Part shown: in pieces, positions 1-9,290 of the stretch | Position numbering within the stretch: the first letter of the stretch is position 1 | Layout: every line of letters starts with the position of its first letter | Assembly (NCBI RefSeq): GCF_014696925.1 | Contig: NZ_JACJQY010000041.1 | Coordinates: 1 to 51,781 of the forward strand | DNA length: 51,781 bases | Origin: Phormidium tenue FACHB-1050 | Lineage (GTDB): Bacteria > Cyanobacteriota > Cyanobacteriia > Pseudanabaenales > Pseudanabaenaceae | Reading direction: 5' to 3' | Program-made: the position numbers and the translations under genes | Notes under the pieces: generated by a model | The model's database searches: none | Told to the model about the DNA's origin: nothing | What the model saw: only the letters and a program-made list of their open reading frames with translations

Positions 1-591
1 AAACTCTCGGATAACCTAGCCATGGTGGCATGGTATGCCGTGACCTTGTTGGGATTAACGGGAAAAGTCCGATTCTTTTGTCAAGACGAAACAAGGATTG
101 GTTTGAAAACCATCAGTGGTCGTAAAATAACGGCTCGTGGGGTCAAACCCAAGGCAAAAGTCCAGTGGCAGTTTCAGGCTACATGGTTATACGGCATCGT
201 CGAACCTGCGACGGGAGAAAGCTTTTTCTATGAATTTAGTCATCTCAACACTGACTGTTTTCAAATATTTCTTGACCTTGTTTCAGAGAAATTTGCAGAC
301 AGCATAATTATCATGCAAGTTGATCAAGCTGTTTGTCATCGGGCTAAGCGTTTGCGATTGCCGAGCAATGTCATTTTGATATTTCAGCCTGCTCATTCTC
401 CAGAATTAAATCCGATTGAGCGTGTTTGGTTACATTTGAAGCAAGGGTTGCGATTTGCGTTACCCAAAAACATGGATGAGTTGCGGCTTTTGGTCAAGAA
501 TCGCCTCTCTGAGATGACTAAATCTGTAATTGCTTCTCTTGTCGGTAGAGATTCCATACTGGATGCCCTATCTGTTGCCTCTCTTTTGTGA
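1..591 (+). CDS. IS630-family transposase, 5' end cut by window edge
   Basis: This is the C-terminal catalytic part of a DDE transposase of the IS630/Tc1-mariner superfamily. The first catalytic Asp lies in FCQDETRIG, the second in MQVDQAVCH, and the third acidic residue in SPELNPIERVW, which is the classic DDE_3 ending. The frame is open to base 1 and the first internal ATG is at 22, so the true start lies outside the window. The stop at 589-591 is followed within about 10 bases by a TA, and a minus-strand gene resumes there, which fits TA-targeted insertion. IS630 elements often need a frameshift between two ORFs; that part cannot be seen here. The family call is secure, but whether the element is active cannot be judged. 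Confidence 0.9.
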   Translation, partial: KLSDNLAMVAWYAVTLLGLTGKVRFFCQDETRIGLKTISGRKITARGVKPKAKVQWQFQATWLYGIVEPATGESFFYEFSHLNTDCFQIFLDLVSEKFADSIIIMQVDQAVCHRAKRLRLPSNVILIFQPAHSPELNPIERVWLHLKQGLRFALPKNMDELRLLVKNRLSEMTKSVIASLVGRDSILDALSVASLL

Positions 592-599
592 TTTGGTAT

Positions 600-953
600 A
601 AAGCCTATATCACTGAGAATATCCCACATAGCTCGGATTACTTCAAAGCTCGTTTGGTATGCGGTTGCGGTTGCGGATTTGGCGGCTTGGATTTCGGCTT
701 GGGTCAATAGTTGGCTTAGTTTTTCATAGCATCGATGCTGCCATGTGTTGCCTTGATGATTGGCTTTCACCCAAATATCGGTGAGGGTTCCCCATCCTGA
801 TGCTTTGGCGAGTTCTACTTGTTGTTCTGCTGTTGCTGATGATATTGATTTGCTTAGGGCGATCGCTTCGACGGTTGCTTCGGCTTTTACTCGCAGGGGG
901 CTATCAAAATGCTGCTCGATTTCTGGCGTGATCTCAAATATGGGTTGGTACAT
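600..953 (-). pseudogene. Hypothetical protein gene interrupted by IS630
   Basis: The minus frame encodes about 118 plausible residues, beginning near MYQPIFEITPEIEQHF and ending at ILSDIGF. It then runs into the IS630 end and reads on as nonsense antisense to the transposase. The N-terminus resembles a cyanobacterial hypothetical start, but I do not recognise the family. I place the start at the ATG complementary to 951-953, because longer starts at 1001 and 1028 run into the terminator of the neighbouring gene. No Shine-Dalgarno sequence is visible. The C-terminus was lost to the insertion, so the gene is called broken. Confidence 0.5.
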
Positions 954-1001
954 TTTTGGCTTTTTCACTAGTTTTTGTTCTTGCGAACAAGCGCTAGCCA
1001 T

Positions 1002-1038
1002 AAAAAAAGACATGACAACTAAAGTCATGTCTTTTTTT
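1002..1038. terminator. Bidirectional rho-independent terminator
   Basis: A perfect 15-bp inverted repeat (an A-run plus GACATGAC, a 7-nt loop, then GTCATGTC plus a T-run) lies 20 bases past the stop of the Rpn-type gene on the minus strand. T-tracts on both strands let it work in either direction. Confidence 0.85.
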
Positions 1039-1057
1039 GAATTGGTTCAAAAATCGT

Positions 1058-1936
1058 CTATTTGAGTTTGCCTTTGGTTTTTAGCCAGTTGTTGAGGTCA
1101 GCGATCGTCTCTAGGTCAAATAATGCTTCAGCTAAATTTTCTAACTGCTTTGCCGATAGCTTATTCACCTTGCCCCTCAAGCTTGGGGTGATCTGTCCAA
1201 ACTTGCGACCAAGCATCCGCAGCAACATCGTGGATTGCCCTTTTACTAGACCTCTTTGCTCGCCTAGTTTTAAGCCGTGTTGCTCACCCTCTTCTCTTGC
1301 ATCTTGATATACTCGCGTTTGCTTTAAATCGCTGTATGTAAACATTGCTTCAATCTCCTGCCGACTGAGTTTTGGGAATTTATATACCAACACTATCTCT
1401 ATTAATTCTAGTACCTGCTCTTGAATTTCGGTATTGTTTTCTCGCTCAATCTTCTCACCTAGATGTCTTGCCATAGCTACAGCTTGACTTTCACTCGATA
1501 AAATTAGCTGAATAATCCCGATCGCAAAAGAGTCTGTCTCTCGCTCTAGTAGGTCTTCTAAGTAAACTCGCTGTATCCTTTGACAGTCGAGCATTTCCTG
1601 CACATGGCTTCTTGGCTCTGGTTCATAGCTACGCCTCGCAAAGATAGCGATCGCTTGCCATTCCTGTTGAGGACGATATTGGTTTAGGTATAGATATATT
1701 TCAGATAAGTACTCCCAGTAAAAGTCTTCCTTTTGCTGAAATTGCACTTCCAGTAAATATATCGGTTTGTCTTGGGATTTGGGGCTAAATATGCCATCAA
1801 ATCGAAAGGCTTTTTCTTTCACTTCTACTGAGCTAAATTCATAGCCTTCTGCTTCAGCGATCGGGCGTTCGATTAGCTCGAAAAGCAGGGTGTGAAAGGT
1901 GTTGAATAGTTGATAGAATATCGTGTCTGTCTTCAT
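1058..1936 (-). CDS. Rpn-type PD-(D/E)XK nuclease with DUF4351 C-terminus
   Basis: The 292-residue protein has the layout of cyanobacterial DUF2887/Rpn (recombination-promoting nuclease, 'putative transposase') proteins. The N-terminal half has the nuclease core: FDGIFSP supplies the Asp, and the strand LLEVQFQ supplies the E-x-Q. The aromatic segment ending in a repeated Tyr pattern (residues about 70-95) is typical of the family. The last 60 residues are a DUF4351 helical domain with the leucine-rich pattern LLRMLGRKFGQ. E. coli Rpn proteins nick DNA and promote RecA-independent recombination; that this member does so is inference. It is a single gene with its own terminator. The ATG is complementary to 1934-1936. 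Confidence 0.8.
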   Translation of the reverse strand: MKTDTIFYQLFNTFHTLLFELIERPIAEAEGYEFSSVEVKEKAFRFDGIFSPKSQDKPIYLLEVQFQQKEDFYWEYLSEIYLYLNQYRPQQEWQAIAIFARRSYEPEPRSHVQEMLDCQRIQRVYLEDLLERETDSFAIGIIQLILSSESQAVAMARHLGEKIERENNTEIQEQVLELIEIVLVYKFPKLSRQEIEAMFTYSDLKQTRVYQDAREEGEQHGLKLGEQRGLVKGQSTMLLRMLGRKFGQITPSLRGKVNKLSAKQLENLAEALFDLETIADLNNWLKTKGKLK

Positions 1937-2327
1937 GAACAGTTAGTTTACAGTAGCTCTGAGGATTATTCTTGCGGGATTTGCGATCGCTTGATAGTTT
2001 CATTGCTTCTCTAATTTTGCTGGTATATTCATCGCGTCGGGCGATCGCTCTTTTGTAGAGAGTTCCGTTCAGTTTGAGGAATAGTTCGCGGAATCCGAGC
2101 AGGTTACACTCATGTAAGTCTGCGGGTTGCAAGCTAATTAAGTGCGACCACCAAAAAATTCCCAACAGTATCACATTACAAAATTATGAGTCCAGACATT
2201 TCAGTGTTATCGAAGAAGATAAAATTCAGATAAGAGTTTTATCTGGCTATGGCTGCAAGCTATAGTAATGTTAATAATCAAGTGACAATGTAAAACTACG
2301 TCAGCAATTTCAATCAAGGGTGATTTT

Positions 2328-2738
2328 ATGGAACCGATAACTGCGATCGCGGCGGCGGAAATTGTCAAAATTGCTTTTCAGGAGTTTGCTAAGTCTGGGG
2401 CTGGGGAATTGGCTAAGAAATCTGTCGGTGGGGCGATCGACTTAGTAAAAAATCTGCGCGACAAAATTAAAGCCAAATTTCAAGGCAATGAACGTGCTGA
2501 AAAAGCCTTAGCTGAGGTTGAACAAAATGGTAATTCAACGGCACTAGACAAAGTTACCAAACATCTAGATCTTGAGTTGGATGAAGATGAGGCATTTGCT
2601 ACGGAAGTAAGGCAGATTGCCCAACAAATTATCAATATCCAAAATCAAAACAATTCAAGTAGGGAATATAACAACTACGGGCGCGATCAGATCAACATCG
2701 AAAATATGCAAGGTAATCAGAAAATTGGCGGGGCTTAA
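2328..2738 (+). CDS. Small helical effector-like protein paired with NACHT ATPase
   Basis: A 136-residue protein of no family I can name with certainty. Residues 1-75 are Ala/Lys-rich and predicted helical. Residues about 80-105 are acidic and helical. The last about 25 residues carry a Gly/Asn/Gln-rich motif, NNYGRDQINIENMQGN. The next gene begins two bases after this one stops and carries nearly the same motif at its N-terminus. A helical domain with a C-terminal motif that recurs at the N-terminus of an adjacent NLR-like protein is the arrangement described for bacterial amyloid signalling motifs with Bell-type effector domains. The assignment here is inference. AAGGGTG, 8 bases upstream, is a weak ribosome site. 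Confidence 0.7.
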   Translation: MEPITAIAAAEIVKIAFQEFAKSGAGELAKKSVGGAIDLVKNLRDKIKAKFQGNERAEKALAEVEQNGNSTALDKVTKHLDLELDEDEAFATEVRQIAQQIINIQNQNNSSREYNNYGRDQINIENMQGNQKIGGA

Positions 2739-2740
2739 CC

Positions 2741-4651
2741 ATGTCTCGGCAATATGACAACCGTGGGCGCGATCAATTCAATATCGAACAGGTTCAGGGA
2801 AATGTAATAGTTCAGAACCAGCCTATTCGTTCGCGCAACGAGCTATTAATCTTGCAAGCAATAGAACAAGAAGTTGACTCTAGACTAGCGCAGTCGCTAC
2901 ACAATCATGTATTCGTTACTTTGGACAAGGAATCTCATCCAGAACAAGTAAAACGATTGTGGGATGCAGAAATTAAGATTGGTGCAAAGCCTCGACAACC
3001 TATCCCGCCAAAGACAAGCATTATAGAGACATTCGAGCAAACAGAAATTGCTGGACAGTTGCTAATTTTGGGCGCTCCAGGTTCTGGTAAGACAACAACG
3101 ATGCTAGACCTCGCAAAAGCGCTTGTTGCCAAAGCGGATCAAGATTCAGTTCGACCAATCCCAGTACTTTTTAACCTGTCGAGTTGGACAGATCCTCGTC
3201 AGTTAATGACTGAATGGTTAGTAGAGGAACTTAAATCAAAGTATGGAGTGCGTAAAGATATTGCTAAGAAATGGCTGCAAGAGAAACTAATTTTACCAAT
3301 GTTAGATGGTTTAGATGAAGTCAAAATAGAGCATCAGGAATCTTGTCTAGCAGCAATAAATCTATGGTTGCGGGGAGATTTGCGTCCGCCATCTGTAGTG
3401 GTGTGCAGCCGTCAAGAGGAGTATGCCAACTATCAGACACGATTAAATCTCAATGGTGCGATTTTGCTGCAATCGCTGACAGACGAGCAAATTCAAGAGT
3501 ATTTATTGGGGGTGAATCGGACAGAACTATGGCAGTTACTACAACAAGATACAGAGTTACTGGAATTAGTCAGAACTCCGTTGCTATTGAGCATAACAAT
3601 TTTGTCCTATACAAAACTTTCTTTGCATCAATGGCACACATTAAATTCGACGCAGCAACGGGTAAAACTTTTGCTGGATGCCTACGTTCAAAATATGTTC
3701 GAGAGGGAATTGAATAGTAGGGCTTATAGGAAAAAAAGAATCCCATCAGAAAAACAAACACGGCAATGGTTGAGAGTTCTCTCTCTAAAAATGCAACGAG
3801 AGTCACAGACAGAATTTTTGATCGAAAGGATGCAACCATCCATATGGCTATCAGGAAAAAAACAGAGCGGACGGTATAGGCTGGTTTTTGGGCTGATTTT
3901 TGGGCTGATTGGTTGGCTGATTGGTTGGCTGAGTGGTGGGCTGATTGGTGGGCTGATTTTTGGGCTGATTTTTGGGCTGAGTGGTAGGCTGATTTTTTGG
4001 CTGAGTGGTGGGCCGCTTAGTTCAATCAAATTAGTGGAGACATTCAACTGGTCTTTTAATGATGCGATTTCTGGGCTGCTTGGTGGGCTGCTTGGTGGGC
4101 TGCTTGTTGGGCTGCTTGTTGGACTGCTTGTTGGGCTGATTTTTGGGCTGAGTGGTGGGCTGCTTGTTGGGCTGCTTGTTGGGCTGATTTTTGGGCTGAT
4201 TTTTTGGCTGATTTTTTGGCTGATTGGTGGGCTGATTGGTGGGCTAATTTTTTCAGAAATGGATGTTAAGGCTCATCCAAATCAGGGGATACACAAATCA
4301 GTAAGCAATGCTCTTCTTGTTACAGTAATTGGTGGGCTGCTTGTTGGGCTGCTTGTTGGGCTGCTTGTTGGGCTGATTTTTGGGCTGCTTGGTAGGCTGA
4401 ATTTGGGGCTGCTTTTTGGGCTGATTGGTGGGCTGATTGGTGGGCCAATTGGTGGACTAAGCGGTGGTGGTGTAGCATGTATCCAACACCTTTCTTTACG
4501 TCTCATCCTTTACCACAATGGGAATATTCCATGGAATTACGCGCGTTTCCTGAACTACAGCACTGAATTACTTTTTCTCCAGCGCGTGGGAGGACGCTAT
4601 CGCTTTATCCATAAGCTATTACAAGAACATTTTGCCGAGATGGAGATCTAA
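2741..4651 (+). CDS. NACHT-domain STAND NTPase with repetitive membrane region
   Basis: The 636-residue protein has an N-terminal motif, [13 protein letters not shown] (residues about 8-20). A NACHT P-loop NTPase follows, with Walker [11 protein letters not shown] near residue 111 and Walker [11 protein letters not shown] near residue 187. The helical region contains YRLVFGL. Residues about 380-575 are a very repetitive hydrophobic stretch of Gly-Leu-Ile-Phe/Trp units with many possible membrane passes. The end, [11 protein letters not shown], is typical of cyanobacterial NACHT proteins. STAND ATPases oligomerise on ligand binding, and several bacterial NACHT proteins protect against phage. 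The likely partner is the small upstream protein. No C-terminal sensor repeats are present, so the membrane region may be the sensor, the effector or both. Confidence 0.9.
   Translation: MSRQYDNRGRDQFNIEQVQGNVIVQNQPIRSRNELLILQAIEQEVDSRLAQSLHNHVFVTLDKESHPEQVKRLWDAEIKIGAKPRQPIPPKTSIIETFEQTEIAGQLLILGAPGSGKTTTMLDLAKALVAKADQDSVRPIPVLFNLSSWTDPRQLMTEWLVEELKSKYGVRKDIAKKWLQEKLILPMLDGLDEVKIEHQESCLAAINLWLRGDLRPPSVVVCSRQEEYANYQTRLNLNGAILLQSLTDEQIQEYLLGVNRTELWQLLQQDTELLELVRTPLLLSITILSYTKLSLHQWHTLNSTQQRVKLLLDAYVQNMFERELNSRAYRKKRIPSEKQTRQWLRVLSLKMQRESQTEFLIERMQPSIWLSGKKQSGRYRLVFGLIFGLIGWLIGWLSGGLIGGLIFGLIFGLSGRLIFWLSGGPLSSIKLVETFNWSFNDAISGLLGGLLGGLLVGLLVGLLVGLIFGLSGGLLVGLLVGLIFGLIFWLIFWLIGGLIGGLIFSEMDVKAHPNQGIHKSVSNALLVTVIGGLLVGLLVGLLVGLIFGLLGRLNLGLLFGLIGGLIGGPIGGLSGGGVACIQHLSLRLILYHNGNIPWNYARFLNYSTELLFLQRVGGRYRFIHKLLQEHFAEMEI
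3880..4465 (+). repeat. 12-bp minisatellite coding GG-L-L/I-x repeats in the NACHT gene
   Basis: Units of the type GGGCTGCTTGTT or GGGCTGATTTTT recur dozens of times in two blocks, at about 3885-4005 and 4072-4460, with a short unique stretch around 4010-4070 and another around 4250-4325. Each 12-bp unit adds four residues, so unit gain or loss keeps the frame. The array could vary in length by replication slippage. Confidence 0.9.
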
Positions 4652-4658
4652 AGACACT

Positions 4659-5438
4659 ATGCCTTTATTTCCTCTCAATAACAACGATTTGTCCGACATT
4701 CGCTTGATTGCTTCCGATGTTGATGGCACTCTTACCCACAATGGAAAATTCTCCTCTGATTTCATCTCAACTCTTCTCGATTTACAATCAGCAGGAATCA
4801 AAGTCCTATTAGTGACAGGTCGCTCGGCGGGTTGGGTCAGTGCTTTGGTGAATTATTTACCTGTTTCTGGGGCGATCGCGGAAAATGGTGGTTTGTTTTT
4901 ACAGCCAAATGGTCAACAAAATTTGCTCTCTTCTATTCCCAATATATCTAGACATCGCATTCTGCTAGAAAATGCTTTCCATTACATTAAGCAAAAATTT
5001 CCTCATCTTCAGACTTCCACTGATAATCAATTCCGTATTACCGATTGGACTTTTGATGTCAATGATTTATCAACCGATAATATTCAAGCCATCTCTTCAC
5101 AATGTCAACAAATGGGTTGGAGTTTCACGTACAGCAATGTCCAATGTCACATCAAACCACCGCACCAAGATAAAGCAACTGGCTTAGATGCTGTACTCAA
5201 AAATCATTTTCCTGAACTCAATTCACAGCAAGTCCTAACCATTGGCGATAGCCCCAATGATGAGGCTATGTTTAATCCTGCAAAATTTCCCGTTTCGGTC
5301 GGTGTAGCAAATGTTCGTCACTATCAAGACAAGATGCTGCATTTACCTAAATACATGACTCATGACTCTGAGTTTGCTGGCTTCCAAGAGTTAGCCCAGC
5401 TATTACTCAAAAATAGTGTCTTAGATGACAGAATGTAA
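4659..5438 (+). CDS. HAD-IIB (Cof/sucrose-phosphatase-like) phosphatase
   Basis: The 259-residue protein shows all four HAD motifs: DVDGTLT (nucleophile and acid Asp), VTGRS (Thr), a Lys in PPHQDKATGL, and IGDSPNDEAM (metal-binding acids). The cap between motifs II and III is of the C2B type, as in Cof-like, sucrose-phosphate and mannosyl-3-phosphoglycerate phosphatases. The substrate cannot be told from sequence. I chose the ATG at 4659, eight bases after the NACHT stop. A TTG at 4632 would overlap the NACHT gene and adds nine atypical residues. The short spacing suggests cotranscription with the NACHT gene, but a functional link is not established. Confidence 0.85.
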   Translation: MPLFPLNNNDLSDIRLIASDVDGTLTHNGKFSSDFISTLLDLQSAGIKVLLVTGRSAGWVSALVNYLPVSGAIAENGGLFLQPNGQQNLLSSIPNISRHRILLENAFHYIKQKFPHLQTSTDNQFRITDWTFDVNDLSTDNIQAISSQCQQMGWSFTYSNVQCHIKPPHQDKATGLDAVLKNHFPELNSQQVLTIGDSPNDEAMFNPAKFPVSVGVANVRHYQDKMLHLPKYMTHDSEFAGFQELAQLLLKNSVLDDRM

Positions 5439-5589
5439 GCGAGACAAACCTATTCAGACTGATATCTATGAAATTTTGATCTTTTTTTGATCTTTTATAG
5501 ATCAGATCTAGAGCGATCGCTGTATGCTTAAATTGCAGTTTTTTATCTATAGGAGATTACTTAGTTAGTTTTCCCCTTCAAACACAAAA

Positions 5590-5620
5590 AAGCCAGTGAC
5601 GGCAAACCACTAGCTTTCTT
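5590..5620. terminator. Terminator-like hairpin after HAD gene
   Basis: AAGCCAGTG pairs with CACTAGCTT around a 9-nt loop with one G-T wobble. It is preceded by an A-run and followed by TCTT. It is about 150 bases past the HAD stop. Confidence 0.5.
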
Positions 5621-5696
5621 GTAACCCCGAAGGTTTTTAAATTTAATATCCAGGAATGGACAGATGTTGCTTGGAGGCAATTTTGTTCAGCGCTTT

Positions 5697-5721
5697 CTTA
5701 TATCTTAACGCAAGATATAAG
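5697..5721. promoter_or_regulatory. Perfect 10-bp inverted repeat upstream of replication gene
   Basis: CTTATATCTT and AAGATATAAG flank the 5-nt spacer AACGC. There is no T-tract, so a protein-binding site or structured leader is likelier than a terminator. It lies 213 bases upstream of the start of the replication protein gene. Confidence 0.4.
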
Positions 5722-5933
5722 TTTAGCAACAGTTTTTGCTGCAAATTTTTAATAATTTTGCAAAAAGCAATTATTGATTATAGAACTGAATTCAAAAAGT
5801 CTGTTTATTTCCTGATTGAAATCGCTACAAACCTTACAATCAGGACAATTTAGATGTTTTTAAAGTCACAAGACTTGTTGGAGGAGATCTATCTAAAGAT
5901 CGTCCTTGACAAGCTCATGGGAGGTCAAAACTA

Positions 5934-8900
5934 ATGACCTCTTTAAATAACCAGTATTCTTCCCGAAAGTTTTCACCAACTAAGTCCCATAACCCCTGCC
6001 CGATCTGCGATGACATCACAGGTAAATGTCGAACTGCTTCGGAAAATCAAGATTTTGTTCTGTGTATGACCCATCCTAGTGATGCAGATCTCGCAGATTG
6101 GAAATATCTGGGTGAAACCAATGGCAGTTATTTTGCAGGCAAATATGTAAGAATGCGCCCCGAATCTGAGTCAGATCGCCAAGAGCGTCGTGATAGAAAT
6201 CTAAAACTGCGGATGGCTCAACAAAAAGCAAAAAGGGGCAATCTCGCTAAGTTGCCTGATACTGCCCAACGCGATCGCCTTTATCAAAATTACTTACAAA
6301 AACTTGATTTAGATAGTTTAGATAGAGCTGATTTAGTCAGTCGTGGCTTGTCTGATGCTGAAATTAAGAGTTTAGGCGCTAAATCAACTAATTCTGGCTA
6401 TATTCTGCCAATTAAGAATCCTAATGGCAAAATCCTCGGTTTTCAAATCCGTTTACGCGATGCTGCATCAGGACGCTATCGCTGGCATAAGCCTTTTGGG
6501 ATATCGGCTCAACAACAAAATGGTGAGTTACCTTTAGCTTTTCATGGTGATATTCAGGTTGATTGTCAACGTGTAGTTTTAGTTGAGGGTACTGGTGTTA
6601 AGCCCTATCTTGCTGCTAAATTGCGTGGTTGTGTAGCGATCGGTGCTTCGGGTGGTCAGTTTGTTGCTAGTAAAGAAACTTTACAAAGTTACTTTGCAGA
6701 GATTGGGGCTAAACCTGAGCTAACCAGATTGGAATATGCGATCGATGCAGGTGATATTGCTAATCCATCTGTAATGCGCCGCCATGAGAAAAATCTGGAT
6801 TTTTTAGCTGACCTTGGCTATACCATCGATGTTCTCTGGTGGGGTCAGATTGCTAAAACTGATGATGATATTGATGAGTTATCTGGTGATGCAGCGATTC
6901 AGCTTTTGACGGTTGAGCAGTTTTTCCAGATTGCGAATTACCAACCCAAGCCAAAGTTTTCTCCGTTCCAATGGTTGAAGGATAAACTTTTTCCCAAGAA
7001 GCCCGCTAATGGTTTTGCTAATAAATCTCAAACTAGGCGATCGCCTCAATCAGTCTTACCCCAATTGAAATATGAGGCTGGGGCAAGGATTGAAACTTGG
7101 CGCGATTCGCTATTAACTCACAAACATGTCCTAGATGCTTCAGCAACTGGTACGGGCAAAAGTTATGATGCAGGGCGTTTGCGTCCTGAGTTATTTGATG
7201 GTGTTGAACGGATTATCTATATATCTAATGATTCGCGCAATGTCACCACAGCAACTTTGCAGGATTGGGAGATTTTGCCTGCGCGTCACAATGGTTTGAC
7301 TAATAAATCTGGTAAGTTACGCCGTGTTAAGTCGGGTGAGTCTGTGCATACTCAGGCGAACTGCTCTCGGACTGGAGCTATTTCGGCTCTGCGGGATAAA
7401 GGAGTTGCTGATACTAAGGTCATTTGTGAAACTTGTCCTTTACTGAATGCTTGTCGTGGCAATTCAGGTGATGGATTTGGCTTTAGACATCAAAGAGCGA
7501 TCGCTTTTAATTCTAAAATCTTGCGATCGCATCCTGCGAGTTTGCCTAGTCCTAATGAGTTTGATTATTCCAAAACTTTACTGATCTGGGAGGAAGTTTC
7601 GGAAAGTTTAACAACGATGCGTCAGATTTCCGTTGGGCGTGAGGATGTGGATCAGGCGATCGCTTTGCTAACTCGTTCTGAGATTAATAACAAATTAGAG
7701 ATTATTAATGTTCTCAATAAGTTGCATGGTTTATTAACCGATAAGTCTTACCACGGAATTGATTTCCAAGCGATTAAATCGGCTATCCCTGAAATTATTG
7801 ATACAACTTTGCTGGCTGATTTGCTGAAACCCGATTTATCTATTCTCGATACGGTTGATGGAATTGCTGATTCTGAGTTTGAAAATGCTAAAGGGAAGGA
7901 TAAGCGCGAGTTGGCTAAATTTCATGCTTTGCTAAAACGCGAAACTACTTTCCATGCTGATGAAATTAAGCAAAAGATTGACCGTGAGGTTTTGAAGCAA
8001 TGGTTGGTGGAGTTTTTAGATATTCTTTCTGGGGCTATTTCCCATGGTGATTTGCATATTCAATATGAAAAGTTAACGGTTTCTTTGGGTGATTCTCGGT
8101 TGCGGGAGATTGCTCACAGGTCTTCGGCTAATCTTTATCTGGATGCCACGATTGATGTCACTGATCTGCAAATGCGTCTCAATGCTCCTGTTCATACGAT
8201 TAAGCAATCTGGTCAATTGGTGATGCCGCAGGTTTATCAGGTGAATAATCTAGGGCGTTTGGGTTTGCAGCGACGTGAGGAAAAGACGGCTAAAGTTGAG
8301 GCAATTATTGCTCATCTTACTGAGCTTGATCCCACGACTAGGGTGATTGATTTTAAAAAGTTTGCTAAGTCAGATACTCATGGCTTTTGGTTCCGTGATT
8401 CCCGTGGCTCCAATGATTTTAAATCGGCTAAAACTTTTGTGATTGTCGGTACTCCTTGCGCCAATATTGCCATGCTTCGCGCTGATTATGTTGCAATGAC
8501 GGGCTTACATCCAATTGATAAAGATGCTGATTTTGCGGCGTTTGTCGATCGCCATATTTTGGCGACGGTTATGCAGTGTTTTGGTAGGAAGGCAGGCGAT
8601 CGCTTTCAGAATGGTGATGTTATTTACTTTTTGTCGGATTTTAATCTGGGTGATATGCCCCATACGCTTATTAAATCTGGTGATATCACTGCGGAAGCGA
8701 TGTCTAATTTGGAGCTTTTGCAACTTAAGGTAAATCAGATAATTAATTCTGTAACTGATGGTGGTTTTGATTTGCTGAATGCTTCAGAACGCCAGTTATG
8801 TCAGTATTTCGGGATTAAGCGCGGGATACTGCGTTACCATTTTGATTGGATCAAATTGTTATTAGATTCTCTATATAACCAATTGATCCATAGTTTTAAT

Positions 8901-9137
8901 GAAAGTCTAGTTTCTCTTACGGATTCTCAGGATCTTGAAATTGTTGATCTTTGGGTTGGTGCTACTGAGTTGTTTTTGACCGAAGAGATACCAATTAAGG
9001 AGACTTTGGCTGGAATATTTGAGTTTTTCACGGAACATATTCCACTCTATTTACATAGTCATGTTCTGGCAAGACTTTCAACTTATTCTCGTCATAAGTT
9101 ATTCTCGACTTTGGTTGTTTTAGCGATTAATGAGTAA
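5934..9137 (+). CDS. cyrepA1: CyRepA1-type plasmid replication protein
   Basis: The 1067-residue protein matches the architecture of cyanobacterial CyRepA1-family plasmid replication proteins. It has an N-terminal CPIC...C...C zinc-finger-like region (residues about 22-44), a DUF3854/TOPRIM-like segment (VVLVEGTGVKPYLAAK, then AIGASGG, residues about 210-245), and a superfamily I/II-like ATPase with Walker A DASATGTGKS near residue 402. WEEVSE, near residue 552, sits in the Walker B position. A four-Cys group (ANCS near 477; CETCPLLNAC near 500) resembles an iron-sulfur or zinc site. GGGAGG lies 8 bases before the ATG. CyRepA1 alone supports replication of small cyanobacterial plasmids, so this gene points to a plasmid. 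The initiator role here is family-based. Confidence 0.8.
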   Translation: MTSLNNQYSSRKFSPTKSHNPCPICDDITGKCRTASENQDFVLCMTHPSDADLADWKYLGETNGSYFAGKYVRMRPESESDRQERRDRNLKLRMAQQKAKRGNLAKLPDTAQRDRLYQNYLQKLDLDSLDRADLVSRGLSDAEIKSLGAKSTNSGYILPIKNPNGKILGFQIRLRDAASGRYRWHKPFGISAQQQNGELPLAFHGDIQVDCQRVVLVEGTGVKPYLAAKLRGCVAIGASGGQFVASKETLQSYFAEIGAKPELTRLEYAIDAGDIANPSVMRRHEKNLDFLADLGYTIDVLWWGQIAKTDDDIDELSGDAAIQLLTVEQFFQIANYQPKPKFSPFQWLKDKLFPKKPANGFANKSQTRRSPQSVLPQLKYEAGARIETWRDSLLTHKHVLDASATGTGKSYDAGRLRPELFDGVERIIYISNDSRNVTTATLQDWEILPARHNGLTNKSGKLRRVKSGESVHTQANCSRTGAISALRDKGVADTKVICETCPLLNACRGNSGDGFGFRHQRAIAFNSKILRSHPASLPSPNEFDYSKTLLIWEEVSESLTTMRQISVGREDVDQAIALLTRSEINNKLEIINVLNKLHGLLTDKSYHGIDFQAIKSAIPEIIDTTLLADLLKPDLSILDTVDGIADSEFENAKGKDKRELAKFHALLKRETTFHADEIKQKIDREVLKQWLVEFLDILSGAISHGDLHIQYEKLTVSLGDSRLREIAHRSSANLYLDATIDVTDLQMRLNAPVHTIKQSGQLVMPQVYQVNNLGRLGLQRREEKTAKVEAIIAHLTELDPTTRVIDFKKFAKSDTHGFWFRDSRGSNDFKSAKTFVIVGTPCANIAMLRADYVAMTGLHPIDKDADFAAFVDRHILATVMQCFGRKAGDRFQNGDVIYFLSDFNLGDMPHTLIKSGDITAEAMSNLELLQLKVNQIINSVTDGGFDLLNASERQLCQYFGIKRGILRYHFDWIKLLLDSLYNQLIHSFNESLVSLTDSQDLEIVDLWVGATELFLTEEIPIKETLAGIFEFFTEHIPLYLHSHVLARLSTYSRHKLFSTLVVLAINE

Positions 9138-9290
9138 TGGCATTGGTCAGCTAATCGGGGATAAGTGCTGAAACGTCCACTTTGTGACAATAACAAAGGC
9201 GCAAATACGTCGCGCTTTAACTGTCCAGTGCCCTTTGCCTAGTTGTTTTGCTGATACATTCTATCTATATAACCTAATCTATGCGATCGT
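9138..9290. other. Convergent intergenic region
   Basis: This 153-bp gap separates two converging genes. A weak pairing, AAAGGCGC with GCGCTTT (about 9195-9220), might act as a bidirectional terminator. Nothing else stands out. Confidence 0.3.

Larger units (their letters stand above)
5439..5933. other. 495-bp intergenic region upstream of the replication gene
   Basis: No convincing gene is present; the one long frame (5656-5853) has no family-like features. It holds a terminator-like hairpin at 5590-5616, a perfect 10-bp stem at 5697-5721 and several GATC/AGATCT clusters at about 5480-5520 and 5883-5900. As the leader of a plasmid replication gene it may carry copy-control or origin sequences. 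No clear iterons are visible by eye. Confidence 0.5.

Noticed and set aside
1854-2174. Minus-strand 106-residue open frame
   Set aside because: Half of it overlaps the Rpn-type gene in another frame. The upstream half (LHECNLLGFRELF...) could be a decayed remnant but has no recognisable family.
3724-4506. Minus-strand Pro/Ser-rich frames opposite the NACHT repeats
   Set aside because: They are the complement of the Gly-Leu minisatellite read antisense.
5656-5853. 65-residue open frame in the leader of the replication gene
   Set aside because: Hydrophobic, Phe/Leu/Ile-rich translation of AT-rich DNA. It overlaps the 5697 hairpin and has no ribosome site.
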